DNA of 64,000 nt from Hyphomicrobiaceae bacterium. Its GTDB lineage: Bacteria > Pseudomonadota > Alphaproteobacteria > Rhizobiales > Hyphomicrobiaceae. The notes under the pieces were generated by a model. That model saw only the letters and a list, made by a program, of their open reading frames with translations, made no database searches and had not been told where the DNA came from. Location: NCBI GenBank assembly GCA_030655135.1, contig JAURWC010000022.1, forward strand, positions 1 to 64,000, written 5' to 3'. Both the position numbers and the translations under genes were made by a program. Positions within the stretch are counted from its first letter, which is position 1. Each line of letters opens with the position of its first letter. Of this stretch, positions 35,235 to 43,930 are shown one piece after another.

Positions 35235-36335
35235 ATGATTTCCAGCCATCCGGGTTTGCTCAGCCGGCCCTCTTGCGGGGTGAAGCGGGTGTTGGTGGGG
35301 GTGCTTTCGGCGGCGACGGTGGCGGGCGTGGCGTTTGCCGATCCCAAGCCCGCGACGCAGAATCTGAAGCCGGATTCGATCAGCGTCGTGGCGTCTCCGA
35401 TCAGCGGGTTCGATCGGGTGGATCGGGCCAAGATCGCGTTCGGCAAGCTGGAGTGGCGCGGCGGTTTGGTGCTGACGTCGCCGATCGCGGCGTTCGGCGG
35501 CTGGTCTGGCCTCGTGGTCGATGCGGACGGCAAGACGTTCGTGGCCGTTTCGGATGCCGGCGCCTGGATGACGGGCACATTTGATTACAGCAAGGGCCAG
35601 CTGTCGGGCCTCAGCGCCACGAAGCTCGGGCCGCTGACGGCAATCGGTGGCAAGTCCCTCAATCGCGGACGGTATCGCGACGCGGAGGCAGTGACGCTGG
35701 CTTCGGGATCGCTGACGAACGGCGCGCTACTGATTTCGTTCGAGCAGAAGAACCGCATTGGACGCTTCCGCATCGGCAAGGACGGGCTGACGCCGCCGTC
35801 CGAGTATCTGAAAATGCCGCCGGAAATGATCAAGCGCCGCGGCACGGACGGCATCGAGGCCGTGACGGTGCTGCGTGGCGGGCCTATAAAGGGCGCGACG
35901 CTGGCGATGGCGGAGGCCGTGAAAACGAAGGCTGGGCATCGCGCGGGCTGGATCTGGCAGGGGAAAGAGCCGAAGCCGTTCGCGCTGACGGACATCGGCG
36001 ATTTCAATGTAACCGACGTCGCCGGCCTGCCGGGCGGCGACCTGCTGGTGCTGGAGCGGCGGTTCCGTTGGACCGAGGGCGTGAAGGTGCGGCTGCGCCG
36101 CGTGGCGGCTGCCGAGGTAAAGCCCGGTGCAGTGGTCAACGGAGACATCCTGCTGACAGCGGACCTGGGGCAGGAGATCGACAACATGGAAGGCCTGGGC
36201 GTGCATACGAACGCGGCGGGCGAAACCATCGTGACGATGATCTCCGACGACAACTTCAACCGCTTCCTGCAGCGAACGGTGCTGCTGCAGTTCGCCATCA
36301 CCGGAGACAAGCACGAGCGGACGGCACAACCCTAG
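35235..36335 (+). CDS. Secreted esterase-like phytase-family protein
   Basis: The 366-residue protein has an N-terminal signal sequence (membrane segment about 17-34, cleavage near VAFAD) and an 'esterase-like activity of phytase' domain (about 70-355), with GGWSGLVVDADGKTFVAVSDAG, RDAEAVTL, GTDGIEAVTVL and the final NMEGLG. It is a predicted beta-propeller of periplasmic location; the substrate is unknown. Its place between cobT and rpmB is conserved in Hyphomicrobiales. Confidence 0.85.
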   Translation: MISSHPGLLSRPSCGVKRVLVGVLSAATVAGVAFADPKPATQNLKPDSISVVASPISGFDRVDRAKIAFGKLEWRGGLVLTSPIAAFGGWSGLVVDADGKTFVAVSDAGAWMTGTFDYSKGQLSGLSATKLGPLTAIGGKSLNRGRYRDAEAVTLASGSLTNGALLISFEQKNRIGRFRIGKDGLTPPSEYLKMPPEMIKRRGTDGIEAVTVLRGGPIKGATLAMAEAVKTKAGHRAGWIWQGKEPKPFALTDIGDFNVTDVAGLPGGDLLVLERRFRWTEGVKVRLRRVAAAEVKPGAVVNGDILLTADLGQEIDNMEGLGVHTNAAGETIVTMISDDNFNRFLQRTVLLQFAITGDKHERTAQP

Positions 36336-36344
36336 CAGGCTGAT

Positions 36345-36432
36345 GGGTCAGACCTCGGTCTGACCTTTGGGACGCGGTTGCGTTTCGTCTCCGCTGGCTC
36401 CGGCGCAGGGGGGGCAGACCGAGGTCTGACCC
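36345..36432. repeat. Paired inverted palindromic repeats (REP-like)
   Basis: An 18-bp arm at 36345-36362 recurs as its reverse complement at 36415-36432, 52 bases apart. Each arm is itself nearly palindromic (CAGACC and GGTCTG around a two-base centre). The elements sit between two genes with convergent ends, just before the rpmB terminator. The GGTCAGACC core resembles REP/BIME-type repeats. No associated transposase (RAYT) gene is in the window. Confidence 0.75.
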
Positions 36433-36440
36433 CAAAACAA

Positions 36441-36467
36441 AAAGCCCGGCGCAATGCACCGGGCTTT
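36441..36467 (-). terminator. Terminator of rpmB
   Basis: AAAGCCCGG and CCGGGCTTT form a perfect 9-bp stem around CGCAATGCA, about 23 bases past the rpmB stop; the minus-strand transcript continues with TTTGTTTTG. Confidence 0.88.
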
Positions 36468-36490
36468 GAAATTCGTCAGCTGAGAGAGGC

Positions 36491-36793
36491 TTAAGCGGCC
36501 GGGGTGGCGGCTTCCTGGCCGGCCTTGGCGATGTCGCGCTTCAGCTTGAGGCACTGTTCCGACAGTTCCTCGTTGCGGGCCTTCTTGAGGAAGGCATCAA
36601 GGCCGCCGCGGTGCTCAACGGTCTTCAAGGCGCTGGCAGCGATGCGCAGCTTGAAGGCGCGCTGCAGCGTTTCGCTCATCAGCGTCACGCGCACGAGATT
36701 GGGACGAAACTTGCGCTTCGTGCTGTTTTCGGCGTGGCTGCGCAGCTGGCCGGACATGGGCAGCTTGCCCGTCAATTCACAACGCCTCGTCAT
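36491..36793 (-). CDS. rpmB: 50S ribosomal protein L28
   Basis: L28 is a component of the large ribosomal subunit. The ATG at 36793 gives the usual start [10 protein letters not shown] and 100 residues, the normal length in Alphaproteobacteria; an upstream in-frame codon would add 19 unrelated residues. Conserved features are the N-terminal [20 protein letters not shown] and [18 protein letters not shown]-type basic stretch. A terminator and a sigma70-like promoter flank it. Confidence 0.98.
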   Translation of the reverse strand: MTRRCELTGKLPMSGQLRSHAENSTKRKFRPNLVRVTLMSETLQRAFKLRIAASALKTVEHRGGLDAFLKKARNEELSEQCLKLKRDIAKAGQEAATPAA

Positions 36794-37142
36794 AACTTCA
36801 TGCTCCTTCGTCGCGGCCGGCCCGGTGTACGGGGGCGCGGAAAACCACAAGATTGCCCGTCGGGATGAAATGGCTCATCACATGAGCCCCGCCGGACAGA
36901 ATCCAAGCGGGAATTTGGCGCTCTTCGTATACCGGGGCCGCCCCTGGCGTCAAGGGCGTGCGCGCCGGTTGTTTGCCGCCCCGAGGCGCAGCCCCCGCCC
37001 TGCACCGGCGCGCTGCGAACGCAAGCATTGACCCGGCAGGGTTACCGGGCCAAACAAATGTCGCAAACCGTGCTTAGGCGCTGTCATACCAGGGTTGCAT
37101 CTCGCCTTGTGAGGGCACCTTGTCAGCGAAAGACTGGCTATC
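36794..37142. other. Intergenic region upstream of rpmB and the DUF3108 gene
   Basis: This 349-bp gap separates divergent genes. It contains a good minus-strand promoter for rpmB (given separately). On the plus side I see only a CCCGG/CCGGG hairpin near 37031-37051. No coding sequence or RNA is evident. Confidence 0.5.
36926..36953 (-). promoter_or_regulatory. Sigma70-type promoter of rpmB
   Basis: On the minus strand TTGACG (36948-36953) and TATACG (36926-36931) are separated by 16 bases. The start would lie about 125 bases upstream of the rpmB ATG. Confidence 0.6.
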
Positions 37143-37982
37143 ATGATGAACGGACACGTCCGGCCGGCGGTTTTCGCCAGCCTTCTGGCTGCTGGCGTGC
37201 TGGCATGGGCCAGCGTACGGCCAGCTGCGGCAGGCCCGGATACCGTGGAAATCGACGCCGTCTACAAGGTGGCCCTGAACGACTTCGACATCGGCAGTTT
37301 TGCGTTCAAGTCTCAGGTGGGCGGCAAGAGCTATTCGCTGGAAAGCGATGTGCGTATCTCGTTCGCCGGCCTCGTCGGCTGGAAGGGGCAGACGAAGACG
37401 CAGGGCGTGCTGGACGGCAAGGATGCTGCGCCGGCAATCTACCAGTTCAACTTCGAGAGCCCGGCAAAAAGCGGCTCGGTTGCCATGAACTTCAAGGATC
37501 GCAAGGTTACCGGTCTGACTATCCTGCCGGAAGAGCCACCGCTGCCGGGAACGTTGCCGCTGACGGCCGAGCACATCAAGGGCGTGGCTGATCCGCTGAG
37601 CGCCGTACTCAGCATGGTGCGTGTGGATGGCAAGAACCCGTGCGACCGCAAAGTCTCGATTTTCGACGGCAAACAGCGGTTCGACCTCGTGCTGTCCTAC
37701 CGTAAGCAGGTGCCGATTACCGAGACGCGACCTTCGGGTCAGCCGAGCGAAGGCATTGTCTGCAAGGTTAAGTATGTGCCGATCGCCGGCTACCGCGAAA
37801 CCGAAGAGCTGCGCTCGCTGGCACGGAACAACAACATCTCCATCACGTTCCGGCCCATCCCCAGTGCGGGACTGATGGTGCCGCACATCGTTGTTATCCC
37901 GACAGTGGCCGGCGACGCCGTGATTTCCGCCAGCCGCGTCAACATCAAGGCAAATCAAAGCCAGATCGCGCTGATAAACTGA
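37143..37982 (+). CDS. DUF3108 domain protein, secreted
   Basis: The 279-residue protein has a signal peptide ending RPAAAG and a DUF3108 domain across the rest (VYKVALNDFDIGSFAFKSQVGG, PEEPPLPGTLPLTAEHIKGVADPLSAVL, NPCDRKVSIFDGKQRFDLVL). It is predicted to be periplasmic with a beta-rich, lipocalin-like or outer-membrane-associated fold; no function is assigned to it in this order. Two Cys may form a disulfide. Its position between rpmB and the helicase is conserved. Confidence 0.85.
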   Translation: MMNGHVRPAVFASLLAAGVLAWASVRPAAAGPDTVEIDAVYKVALNDFDIGSFAFKSQVGGKSYSLESDVRISFAGLVGWKGQTKTQGVLDGKDAAPAIYQFNFESPAKSGSVAMNFKDRKVTGLTILPEEPPLPGTLPLTAEHIKGVADPLSAVLSMVRVDGKNPCDRKVSIFDGKQRFDLVLSYRKQVPITETRPSGQPSEGIVCKVKYVPIAGYRETEELRSLARNNNISITFRPIPSAGLMVPHIVVIPTVAGDAVISASRVNIKANQSQIALIN

Positions 37983-38183
37983 TTACCTCTAGACAAGCCG
38001 AGGCGGACGAGCTGCGCAACCAAGTAGCCGATACGCCAGACCACCCGGACACCGATACAGCCATCACGACAAAGGGCCAGACCCGATTCATCCGCTTTGC
38101 GGCCCTTGCGCCCCAGGTAACGCTTGATCTCGGCTCTGCCCAATGCAATGCCAAGCCCTACAAAGTGAAGGGCCAAGGGGGCC

Positions 38184-41100
38184 ATGGGTAGCGATTTCGA
38201 AACACGTATCCGCCACGTCACCGCGGTACTGGGGCCGACCAACACCGGCAAGACCCACTTGGCGATCGAGCGCATGCTCGGCCACGACAGCGGCATGATC
38301 GGTCTGCCGCTGCGCCTTCTGGCGCGTGAGGTTTACGACAAGATCGCCGCCCGGGTCGGCGCCGACAAGGTGGCGCTGGTCACGGGCGAAGAAAAGATCA
38401 AGCCGGAGCGGGCGAAGTACTGGGTCTCCACCGTCGAGGCGATGCCTCGCGATGTGGAGGTCGATTTCCTTGCCATCGACGAAATCCAGCTCGCGGCGGA
38501 CTTCGAACGCGGGCACGTGTTCACCGACCGTCTGCTGCATGCGCGCGGCAAGAAAGAAACGCTGCTTCTAGGCGCGCAGACCATGCGCGAAGCCATCCAG
38601 GATCTCATCCCCGGCGCCAATTTCATTTCACGGCCGCGCCTGTCGAAACTGAGCTACGCGGGCGAAAAGAAGATCACGCGGTTGCCGCCGCGCTCAGCTG
38701 TCATCGCGTTCTCGGCCAACGACGTCTATTCCATCGCGGAACTGGTGCGCCGGCAGCGGGGCGGGACCGCTGTCGTTCTGGGCGCCCTGTCGCCGCGGAC
38801 GCGCAATGCGCAAGTGGCATTGTACCAGTCGGGCGACGTCGATTTCCTGGTCGCGACGGATGCCATCGGCATGGGCCTCAACCTCGATGTCGATCACGTG
38901 GCGTTCTCCGCGCTGCGCAAGTTCGACGGGCATAGTCATCGCAACCTGACGCCCAGCGAAATGGGCCAGATTGCAGGCCGCGCCGGCCGGCACATGAACG
39001 ACGGCACGTTCGGCGTGACCGGTTCGGCCGATGCGCCTGACGCCGATACGATCGAGCGGCTGGAAACACATACGTTCGATCCAGTGCGGGTGCTGCAATG
39101 GCGCAACCGCAAGATCGAGTTTGCCACGCTTGAGCGGCTACACGAGAGCTTGCGCGAACTGCCGCGCGAACCGCGGTTGACGCGGGCGCGCATGGCGGAC
39201 GACGTGACGGCGCTGGAAACACTGTCGAATGATCGTGAGATTATCGATTATGCGCGATCGCCTTCTGCCGTGGCGACGCTGTGGGACGTGTGCCAGATCC
39301 CGGATTACCGCAAGATCTCAACGCAGAACCATGCCGAGCTGTGCGGCGCTATCTACAAATACCTGATGTCGCCGGACGGCCGCGTGCCGGAAGACTGGAT
39401 CGCCAAGCAGGTGGCGTTCGCCGATCGCACGGACGGCGATATCGATACGCTAGCCAACCGCATTGCACACATCCGAACGTGGACGTTCGTTGCCAATCGC
39501 GCAAACTGGCTCACCGATCCGGCACACTGGCAGGCCCGCACGCGCGAGATCGAAGACGCGCTGTCGGACGCGCTGCATAACTGCCTTACACAACGTTTCG
39601 TCGACAAGCGTACGAGCGCGCTGATGCGCGGAATGCGCGATAAGGAAGAGTTGAATGCTGTGATTTCTGATGATGGTGCGATCCAAGTCGAGGATCATTT
39701 CGTGGGGCGGCTGAAAGGCTTCCGCTTCTCGCCCGACACACACGCCGATGGTGGCATCCACGGCAAGGCTGCGCGCAGTGCGGCGGCGCACGTGCTCTCG
39801 CGCGAACTGGCGCTCAGGGCGCGGCGCGTCGCAGCAGCCAAGGGTGATGCCTTCAAGATCACGCGCCAGGGCAAGATCCTTTGGCGCGACGAAGAAATCG
39901 CCAAGTTGGAAGCCGGCGCTGACCCGCTGAAGCCGAGCGTGAACTTGCTGACGGATGAGCATCTGTCGGGGCCGGATAAAGAGAAGGTTCAGGCCCGGCT
40001 TGATACCTTCATCAGCGAGCTCGTCGGCGACAAGCTGAAGCCGCTCGCCGAACTCGGCGCAGCCAGCGACATCGCCGGACTGGGACGGGGCATTGCCTTC
40101 CGGCTGATCGAGAATTTCGGCGTTCTGAAGCGCGAGTCGATTGCGGAAGAAATCAAAAGCCTCGACCAGAATTCGCGGGCCCAACTGCGCAAGTATGGCG
40201 TGCGATTCGGGGCCTTCAACATCTACATCCCAGCGATCCTGAAGCCAGCTGCCGCCGAGCTGTCGGCGACGTTGTGGACGTTGAAGCACGCGCAGTCAGC
40301 CGGTCTGTCGATCGATGCGCTGCCTGAGCCGCCGCGGGCCGGACTGACGTCTGTGGCTGCCGAAACAGCAATTCCGGAAGCGTTCTACCGTGCCTACGGC
40401 TTCCACGTGTGCGGCCCCCGCGCCGTTCGCCTGGACATTCTGGAGCGGCTGGCAGACCAGATCCGACCGCTGCTCGCCTGGCGCGTCAACCCCGAGGCAC
40501 CGGCAATGCCACCGAAAGGCTCGACCGGAGACGGTGCCTTCACGGTGACGCCGGACATGATGTCGATCCTGGGTTGCTCGCCCGACGAGTTGGGCAACGT
40601 GCTCCGGGCTCTGGGCTTCAGGTCCGAAAAGCGGCCTGTCAAAGTGCTCGTGGTCGAGCATCCCGCACCCGCGTCTGAGACGAGCGTCGCTCCGATCGTG
40701 GAAGTGGCGCCATCGCAAGATGCGGAGACGCCTGGCGCAGCTGCGGAGGCCGAAGCTGCTGTGCCGGAGGCAACAGCAGATGTGACTTCCACCGAGCCGC
40801 CCGTGGACGCAGCGTCGGAAGCCGCAGCGGCGCCGGTGAGCAGCGAAGAGCAGGTGGCCGAGCCCAGCGGCGCATCGGACGCTGCGGCGGAACCGGCAGT
40901 TGCTGCGGCCAAGGCTGAAGACGAGAAGTTCGAGGAAATCTGGCGGCCGCGCCGGCATCGGCACGAGCGGGAACAGAACCGCGGCCCGCGTCGCGATCGA
41001 GGCCAGCAGAACCGGCGTGCCAGCACACACCAGGGCGCCGCGCAGCCTGCTCAGGCAGCTCCCGCCAACGGAGCGGCTACACCCGCCACGTCCGAAGGTG

Positions 41101-41465
41101 CGACGCCTGCGGCTGCAGATACGGCGGCAACTCAGCCCCAGCGGGAGCGGCACGATCGCGACCGTGGCGACCGCCGGCCGCAGGGCGACAAGCGCGAGGG
41201 CGGACGTCGCGACGGCGAGAAGCGGCAGGATCGGAGCGGCGGCGGACGGCCCAGCGGTGACCGGGGCAAGGGCAATTTTGCGGACCGCAAAGGTGGCGGT
41301 GGCGGTGGTGATCGTCGCAGACGCGACGAACAACGTGGCCCGCCCGAGGTTCGCCACGCGGCGCCTCCGCGCAAGACCGGGGCCGCAGATCCGGACTCCC
41401 CGTTCGCCTCGCTGGGGGCGCTGCGTGAGGCGCTAGAGAAGCGCACGAAGGAGAAGAGCCCCTGA
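38184..41465 (+). CDS. Suv3-like superfamily 2 RNA helicase with disordered tail
   Basis: The 1093-residue protein is related to mitochondrial Suv3. Motif I GPTNTGKT (17-24), motif II DEIQ, VATDAIGMGLNL and the QIAGRAGR motif lie in the first 300 residues. An alpha-helical middle follows. From about residue 826 the tail is low-complexity: Ala/Glu/Pro-rich, then Arg/Gly/Asp-rich (RDRGDRRPQGDKREGGRRDGEK-type runs), typical of RNA-binding degradosome tails. Overlaps the S4 gene by one base (TGATG). A role in RNA turnover is inferred. Confidence 0.92.
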   Translation: MGSDFETRIRHVTAVLGPTNTGKTHLAIERMLGHDSGMIGLPLRLLAREVYDKIAARVGADKVALVTGEEKIKPERAKYWVSTVEAMPRDVEVDFLAIDEIQLAADFERGHVFTDRLLHARGKKETLLLGAQTMREAIQDLIPGANFISRPRLSKLSYAGEKKITRLPPRSAVIAFSANDVYSIAELVRRQRGGTAVVLGALSPRTRNAQVALYQSGDVDFLVATDAIGMGLNLDVDHVAFSALRKFDGHSHRNLTPSEMGQIAGRAGRHMNDGTFGVTGSADAPDADTIERLETHTFDPVRVLQWRNRKIEFATLERLHESLRELPREPRLTRARMADDVTALETLSNDREIIDYARSPSAVATLWDVCQIPDYRKISTQNHAELCGAIYKYLMSPDGRVPEDWIAKQVAFADRTDGDIDTLANRIAHIRTWTFVANRANWLTDPAHWQARTREIEDALSDALHNCLTQRFVDKRTSALMRGMRDKEELNAVISDDGAIQVEDHFVGRLKGFRFSPDTHADGGIHGKAARSAAAHVLSRELALRARRVAAAKGDAFKITRQGKILWRDEEIAKLEAGADPLKPSVNLLTDEHLSGPDKEKVQARLDTFISELVGDKLKPLAELGAASDIAGLGRGIAFRLIENFGVLKRESIAEEIKSLDQNSRAQLRKYGVRFGAFNIYIPAILKPAAAELSATLWTLKHAQSAGLSIDALPEPPRAGLTSVAAETAIPEAFYRAYGFHVCGPRAVRLDILERLADQIRPLLAWRVNPEAPAMPPKGSTGDGAFTVTPDMMSILGCSPDELGNVLRALGFRSEKRPVKVLVVEHPAPASETSVAPIVEVAPSQDAETPGAAAEAEAAVPEATADVTSTEPPVDAASEAAAAPVSSEEQVAEPSGASDAAAEPAVAAAKAEDEKFEEIWRPRRHRHEREQNRGPRRDRGQQNRRASTHQGAAQPAQAAPANGAATPATSEGATPAAADTAATQPQRERHDRDRGDRRPQGDKREGGRRDGEKRQDRSGGGRPSGDRGKGNFADRKGGGGGGDRRRRDEQRGPPEVRHAAPPRKTGAADPDSPFASLGALREALEKRTKEKSP

Positions 41466-41881
41466 TGGCCGCGGCGCCGGGCAAGACGCCAGCGCCAGCC
41501 GACGGAACCGGGAGCAGCACCCAGCGCCTGGATCAATGGCTGTTTTTCGCCCGAGTCATCAAATCGCGCACCTTGGCCGCGACATTGATTGCCGAAGGCA
41601 AGTTCCGCGTCAACAAAGACAAGGTCGAGAAGGCCAGCGCTACGATCAAGCTGGGCGATGTGGTGACGTCTGCGGCGCACCGCGACATTCGCGTGCTGCG
41701 CGTGGCGGCAATCGGAAAGCGGCGCGGGCCGGCAGCGGAGGCGCAGACGCTCTACGAGGACATCACACCGGCTGCGCCGGCGCCCGAAGAGAGGGACGTG
41801 CATCCGGCCTCGAGGGAGGCTGGCCTCGGCCGCCCAACGAAGCGGGACCGGCGGCTCATCGACAAGATTAGGGGACGGTAG
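41465..41881 (+). CDS. S4-domain RNA-binding protein (Hsp15/HslR-like)
   Basis: The 138-residue protein has an S4 domain (about 20-80: QRLDQWLFFARVIKSRTLAATLI, FRVNKDKVEKASATIKLGDVV), like Hsp15, which binds 50S subunits carrying stalled nascent chains. A basic tail follows (GLGRPTKRDRRLIDKIRGR). Its start overlaps the helicase stop by one base, so both belong to one operon. Confidence 0.9.
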   Translation: MAAAPGKTPAPADGTGSSTQRLDQWLFFARVIKSRTLAATLIAEGKFRVNKDKVEKASATIKLGDVVTSAAHRDIRVLRVAAIGKRRGPAAEAQTLYEDITPAAPAPEERDVHPASREAGLGRPTKRDRRLIDKIRGR

Positions 41882-41980
41882 GCAGCCTCGGCTATTTTGG
41901 CGCTTTGGCGTTCGGCAAGGTCCTTGCTATAGCCTGTCCTCAAACACTAAAGGGCGCCGCACACGCGGCGAGTGACCGGG

Positions 41981-42319
41981 ATGACCTACGTCGTCAACGA
42001 AAAGTGCATCAAGTGCAAATACACCGATTGCGTGGAAGTCTGTCCCGTGGACTGCTTCTATGAAGGCGAGAACATGCTTGTTATCCATCCCGACGAGTGC
42101 ATCGACTGCGGGGTTTGCGAACCTGAGTGCCCTGTCGACGCCATCAAGCCTGACACAGAGCCCAACATCGAGCGCTGGTTAGAGTTGAACCGCGAGTACT
42201 CCGAGAAATGGCCCAACATAACGGCGAAACGGGCGGCCCTTCCCGAGGCCGAAACATTTAAAGACGAAGATGGCAAGCTTGAGAAATATTTTTCTCCCAA
42301 CCCCGGTGAGGGGGATTGA
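41981..42319 (+). CDS. fdxA: 7Fe ferredoxin FdxA
   Basis: From the ATG at 41981 the 112-residue protein begins [20 protein letters not shown], almost the standard FdxA start. It holds seven or more Cys arranged for one [3Fe-4S] and one [4Fe-4S] cluster ([17 protein letters not shown], then [12 protein letters not shown]). It is an electron carrier. It lies between the S4 gene and carD, a conserved arrangement. Confidence 0.97.
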   Translation: MTYVVNEKCIKCKYTDCVEVCPVDCFYEGENMLVIHPDECIDCGVCEPECPVDAIKPDTEPNIERWLELNREYSEKWPNITAKRAALPEAETFKDEDGKLEKYFSPNPGEGD

Positions 42320-42748
42320 TTTGGCACTTCTATAGATCATCCGGTTGGTTAACGTCACCGCGAACAGTCCATATCGTCGCAGCTTGAACTGAAACTTAAG
42401 GTTTTTCTTTAAGTGCGTCGCGATTGTTCGCGCCTGCAGCACTTCTATTCTCGCGAAAAATGTGATACATATGCGACGGTGTTGGCGAAGATAAATTGAA
42501 CAGTCCGAATTATGCAGGCTGCCGCAATCGACTAGGTTGCAGCTGCCCGCTTATTTGCGGCCTGAATCAGCGAACGATCGGGGTGCGGCTGCGTTGCCTT
42601 TGAAGCTAGGGCAGCAGGTGTTTTCCGAGCTGACGTTTCAATTTTGTGTTTTCAGCCCGACCGTGGCGGATGTGTGGCGCCATGCGTGTGTGAGGACGAC
42701 CTGTCAACACCAGGGTGTTTGTTTGTTCGTCAAGAAAGAGTGAGACTG
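42320..42748. other. Long leader/intergenic region upstream of carD
   Basis: This 429-bp gap between fdxA and carD has no recognisable gene. An ACTTAA/TTAAGT hairpin near 42393-42413, with a T-rich loop, may end the fdxA transcript. AACACC and GGTGTT (about 42705-42718) form a small hairpin close to the carD ribosome-binding region. The length suggests a carD promoter with regulated leader. Confidence 0.4.
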
Positions 42749-43912
42749 ATGGCCGCAAAGAGCAAAGCACAAACGACTGCACGCGCGAAGATCTCCTCGG
42801 GTCACGCGTCGAAGAAGCCGGTTTCCCGTGCAGCCTCGGCCAAGCCGGTCAAGAGTGCGGCGAAAGACAAGGCGCACGCCGTCAAGGTTGTGAAGGCGAA
42901 GGTTGTTGCTGCCCCGGTCAAGGGCAAGGCAAAGCCGGTGGCCAAGTCCGCAGTCGCTGTCAAAAAGCCCGCTGCTGCTGCAAAGCCTGTTGCCGCCAAG
43001 CCCGCTTCCAAGGTCGACCCGAAGACGGTGGCATCTTTCAAGGCTGCCGTGGCCGCTGCTAACGCACGCGCAATCAACGTGCCGCCTTCAGCTCCCGCGC
43101 GCCCTGTCGCTTCGGCTTCACACGCTGGTTCGCGGGCCGTTCCGGGCGCACAGGCTGCTTCGCGCGCCGTTCCGGCTGCACAGGCTGCTTCGCGCGCCGT
43201 TCCGGCTGCGCAGGCTGCTTCGCGCGCCGTTCCGGCTGCGCATGGCAAATCCAACGCGACGCGCATCACTGCGCCGGTTGCGCCCGTGACGCCGAAGTCG
43301 GTTGCCGAGAAAGCTGCTGCCCAGCGCCAGATGCTGGCTGCGCAGAAGAAGCCGGTCAATCAGCGCCATGGGTTCAAGACGAACGAGTTCGTCGTTTACC
43401 CGGCACACGGCGTTGGCCGCATCATTGGCATTGAAGAGCAGGAGATCGCGGGCATGTCGCTCGAGCTCTTCGTGATCAACTTCGAGAAAGAAAAGCTGAC
43501 GCTGCGCGTGCCGACCGGCAAGCTCGAAAGCGTAGGCATGCGCAAACTTGCCGAGGACACCCTCGTCAAGAAGGCGATGGACACGCTGAAGGGCCGCGCG
43601 CGCGTGAAGCGCACGATGTGGAGCCGCCGCGCACAGGAATACGTCGCGAAGATCAACTCGGGCGATCTCATCTCAATCGCCGAAGTGGTGCGCGACCTCT
43701 ACCGTTCGGATGCACAGCCCGAGCAGTCATACTCAGAGCGTCAGCTTTACGAAGACGCTCTCGACCGTATGGCGCGCGAGATCGCAGCCGTGGAGAAGCT
43801 CGACGAACGCGGTGCCGTGCAGCGCATCGTCGAGATCCTGTCGAAGAGCGCTAAGGGCCGCCGCGCTGCGGAAGCCGAGGCCGAGGCAGAGGCCGGCGCG
43901 GAAGCCGCCTGA
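42749..43912 (+). CDS. carD: CarD-family transcriptional regulator with histone H1-like N-terminus
   Basis: The CarD/CdnL protein binds RNA polymerase and stabilises open promoter complexes. The ATG at 42749 gives 387 residues. Residues 1 to about 200 are a Lys/Ala/Pro-rich, probably disordered, DNA-binding-like region, including four tandem 10-residue units (AAQAASRAVP type, 126-165). The CarD_TRCF domain follows (about 206-370: FKTNEFVVYPAHGVGRIIGIEEQEI), then an Ala/Glu tail. The usual CarD is about 170-200 residues, so the extension is the unusual feature. A strong terminator follows. Confidence 0.93.
   Translation: MAAKSKAQTTARAKISSGHASKKPVSRAASAKPVKSAAKDKAHAVKVVKAKVVAAPVKGKAKPVAKSAVAVKKPAAAAKPVAAKPASKVDPKTVASFKAAVAAANARAINVPPSAPARPVASASHAGSRAVPGAQAASRAVPAAQAASRAVPAAQAASRAVPAAHGKSNATRITAPVAPVTPKSVAEKAAAQRQMLAAQKKPVNQRHGFKTNEFVVYPAHGVGRIIGIEEQEIAGMSLELFVINFEKEKLTLRVPTGKLESVGMRKLAEDTLVKKAMDTLKGRARVKRTMWSRRAQEYVAKINSGDLISIAEVVRDLYRSDAQPEQSYSERQLYEDALDRMAREIAAVEKLDERGAVQRIVEILSKSAKGRRAAEAEAEAEAGAEAA
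43124..43243 (+). repeat. Four 30-bp in-frame repeats inside carD
   Basis: Units start at 43124, 43154, 43184 and 43214. The last three are nearly identical (GCTGCTTCGCGCGCCGTTCC...), the first is diverged. They encode 10-residue repeats of Ala, Ser, Arg, Val and Pro in the disordered arm. Near-identity suggests recent expansion and likely length variation between strains. Confidence 0.9.
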
Positions 43913-43930
43913 CTGGCTGAAAGTGATCCT

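Noticed and set aside
43124-43243. 30-bp repeats as an intergenic or CRISPR-like array
   Set aside because: They are inside carD, in frame, and encode a low-complexity arm.
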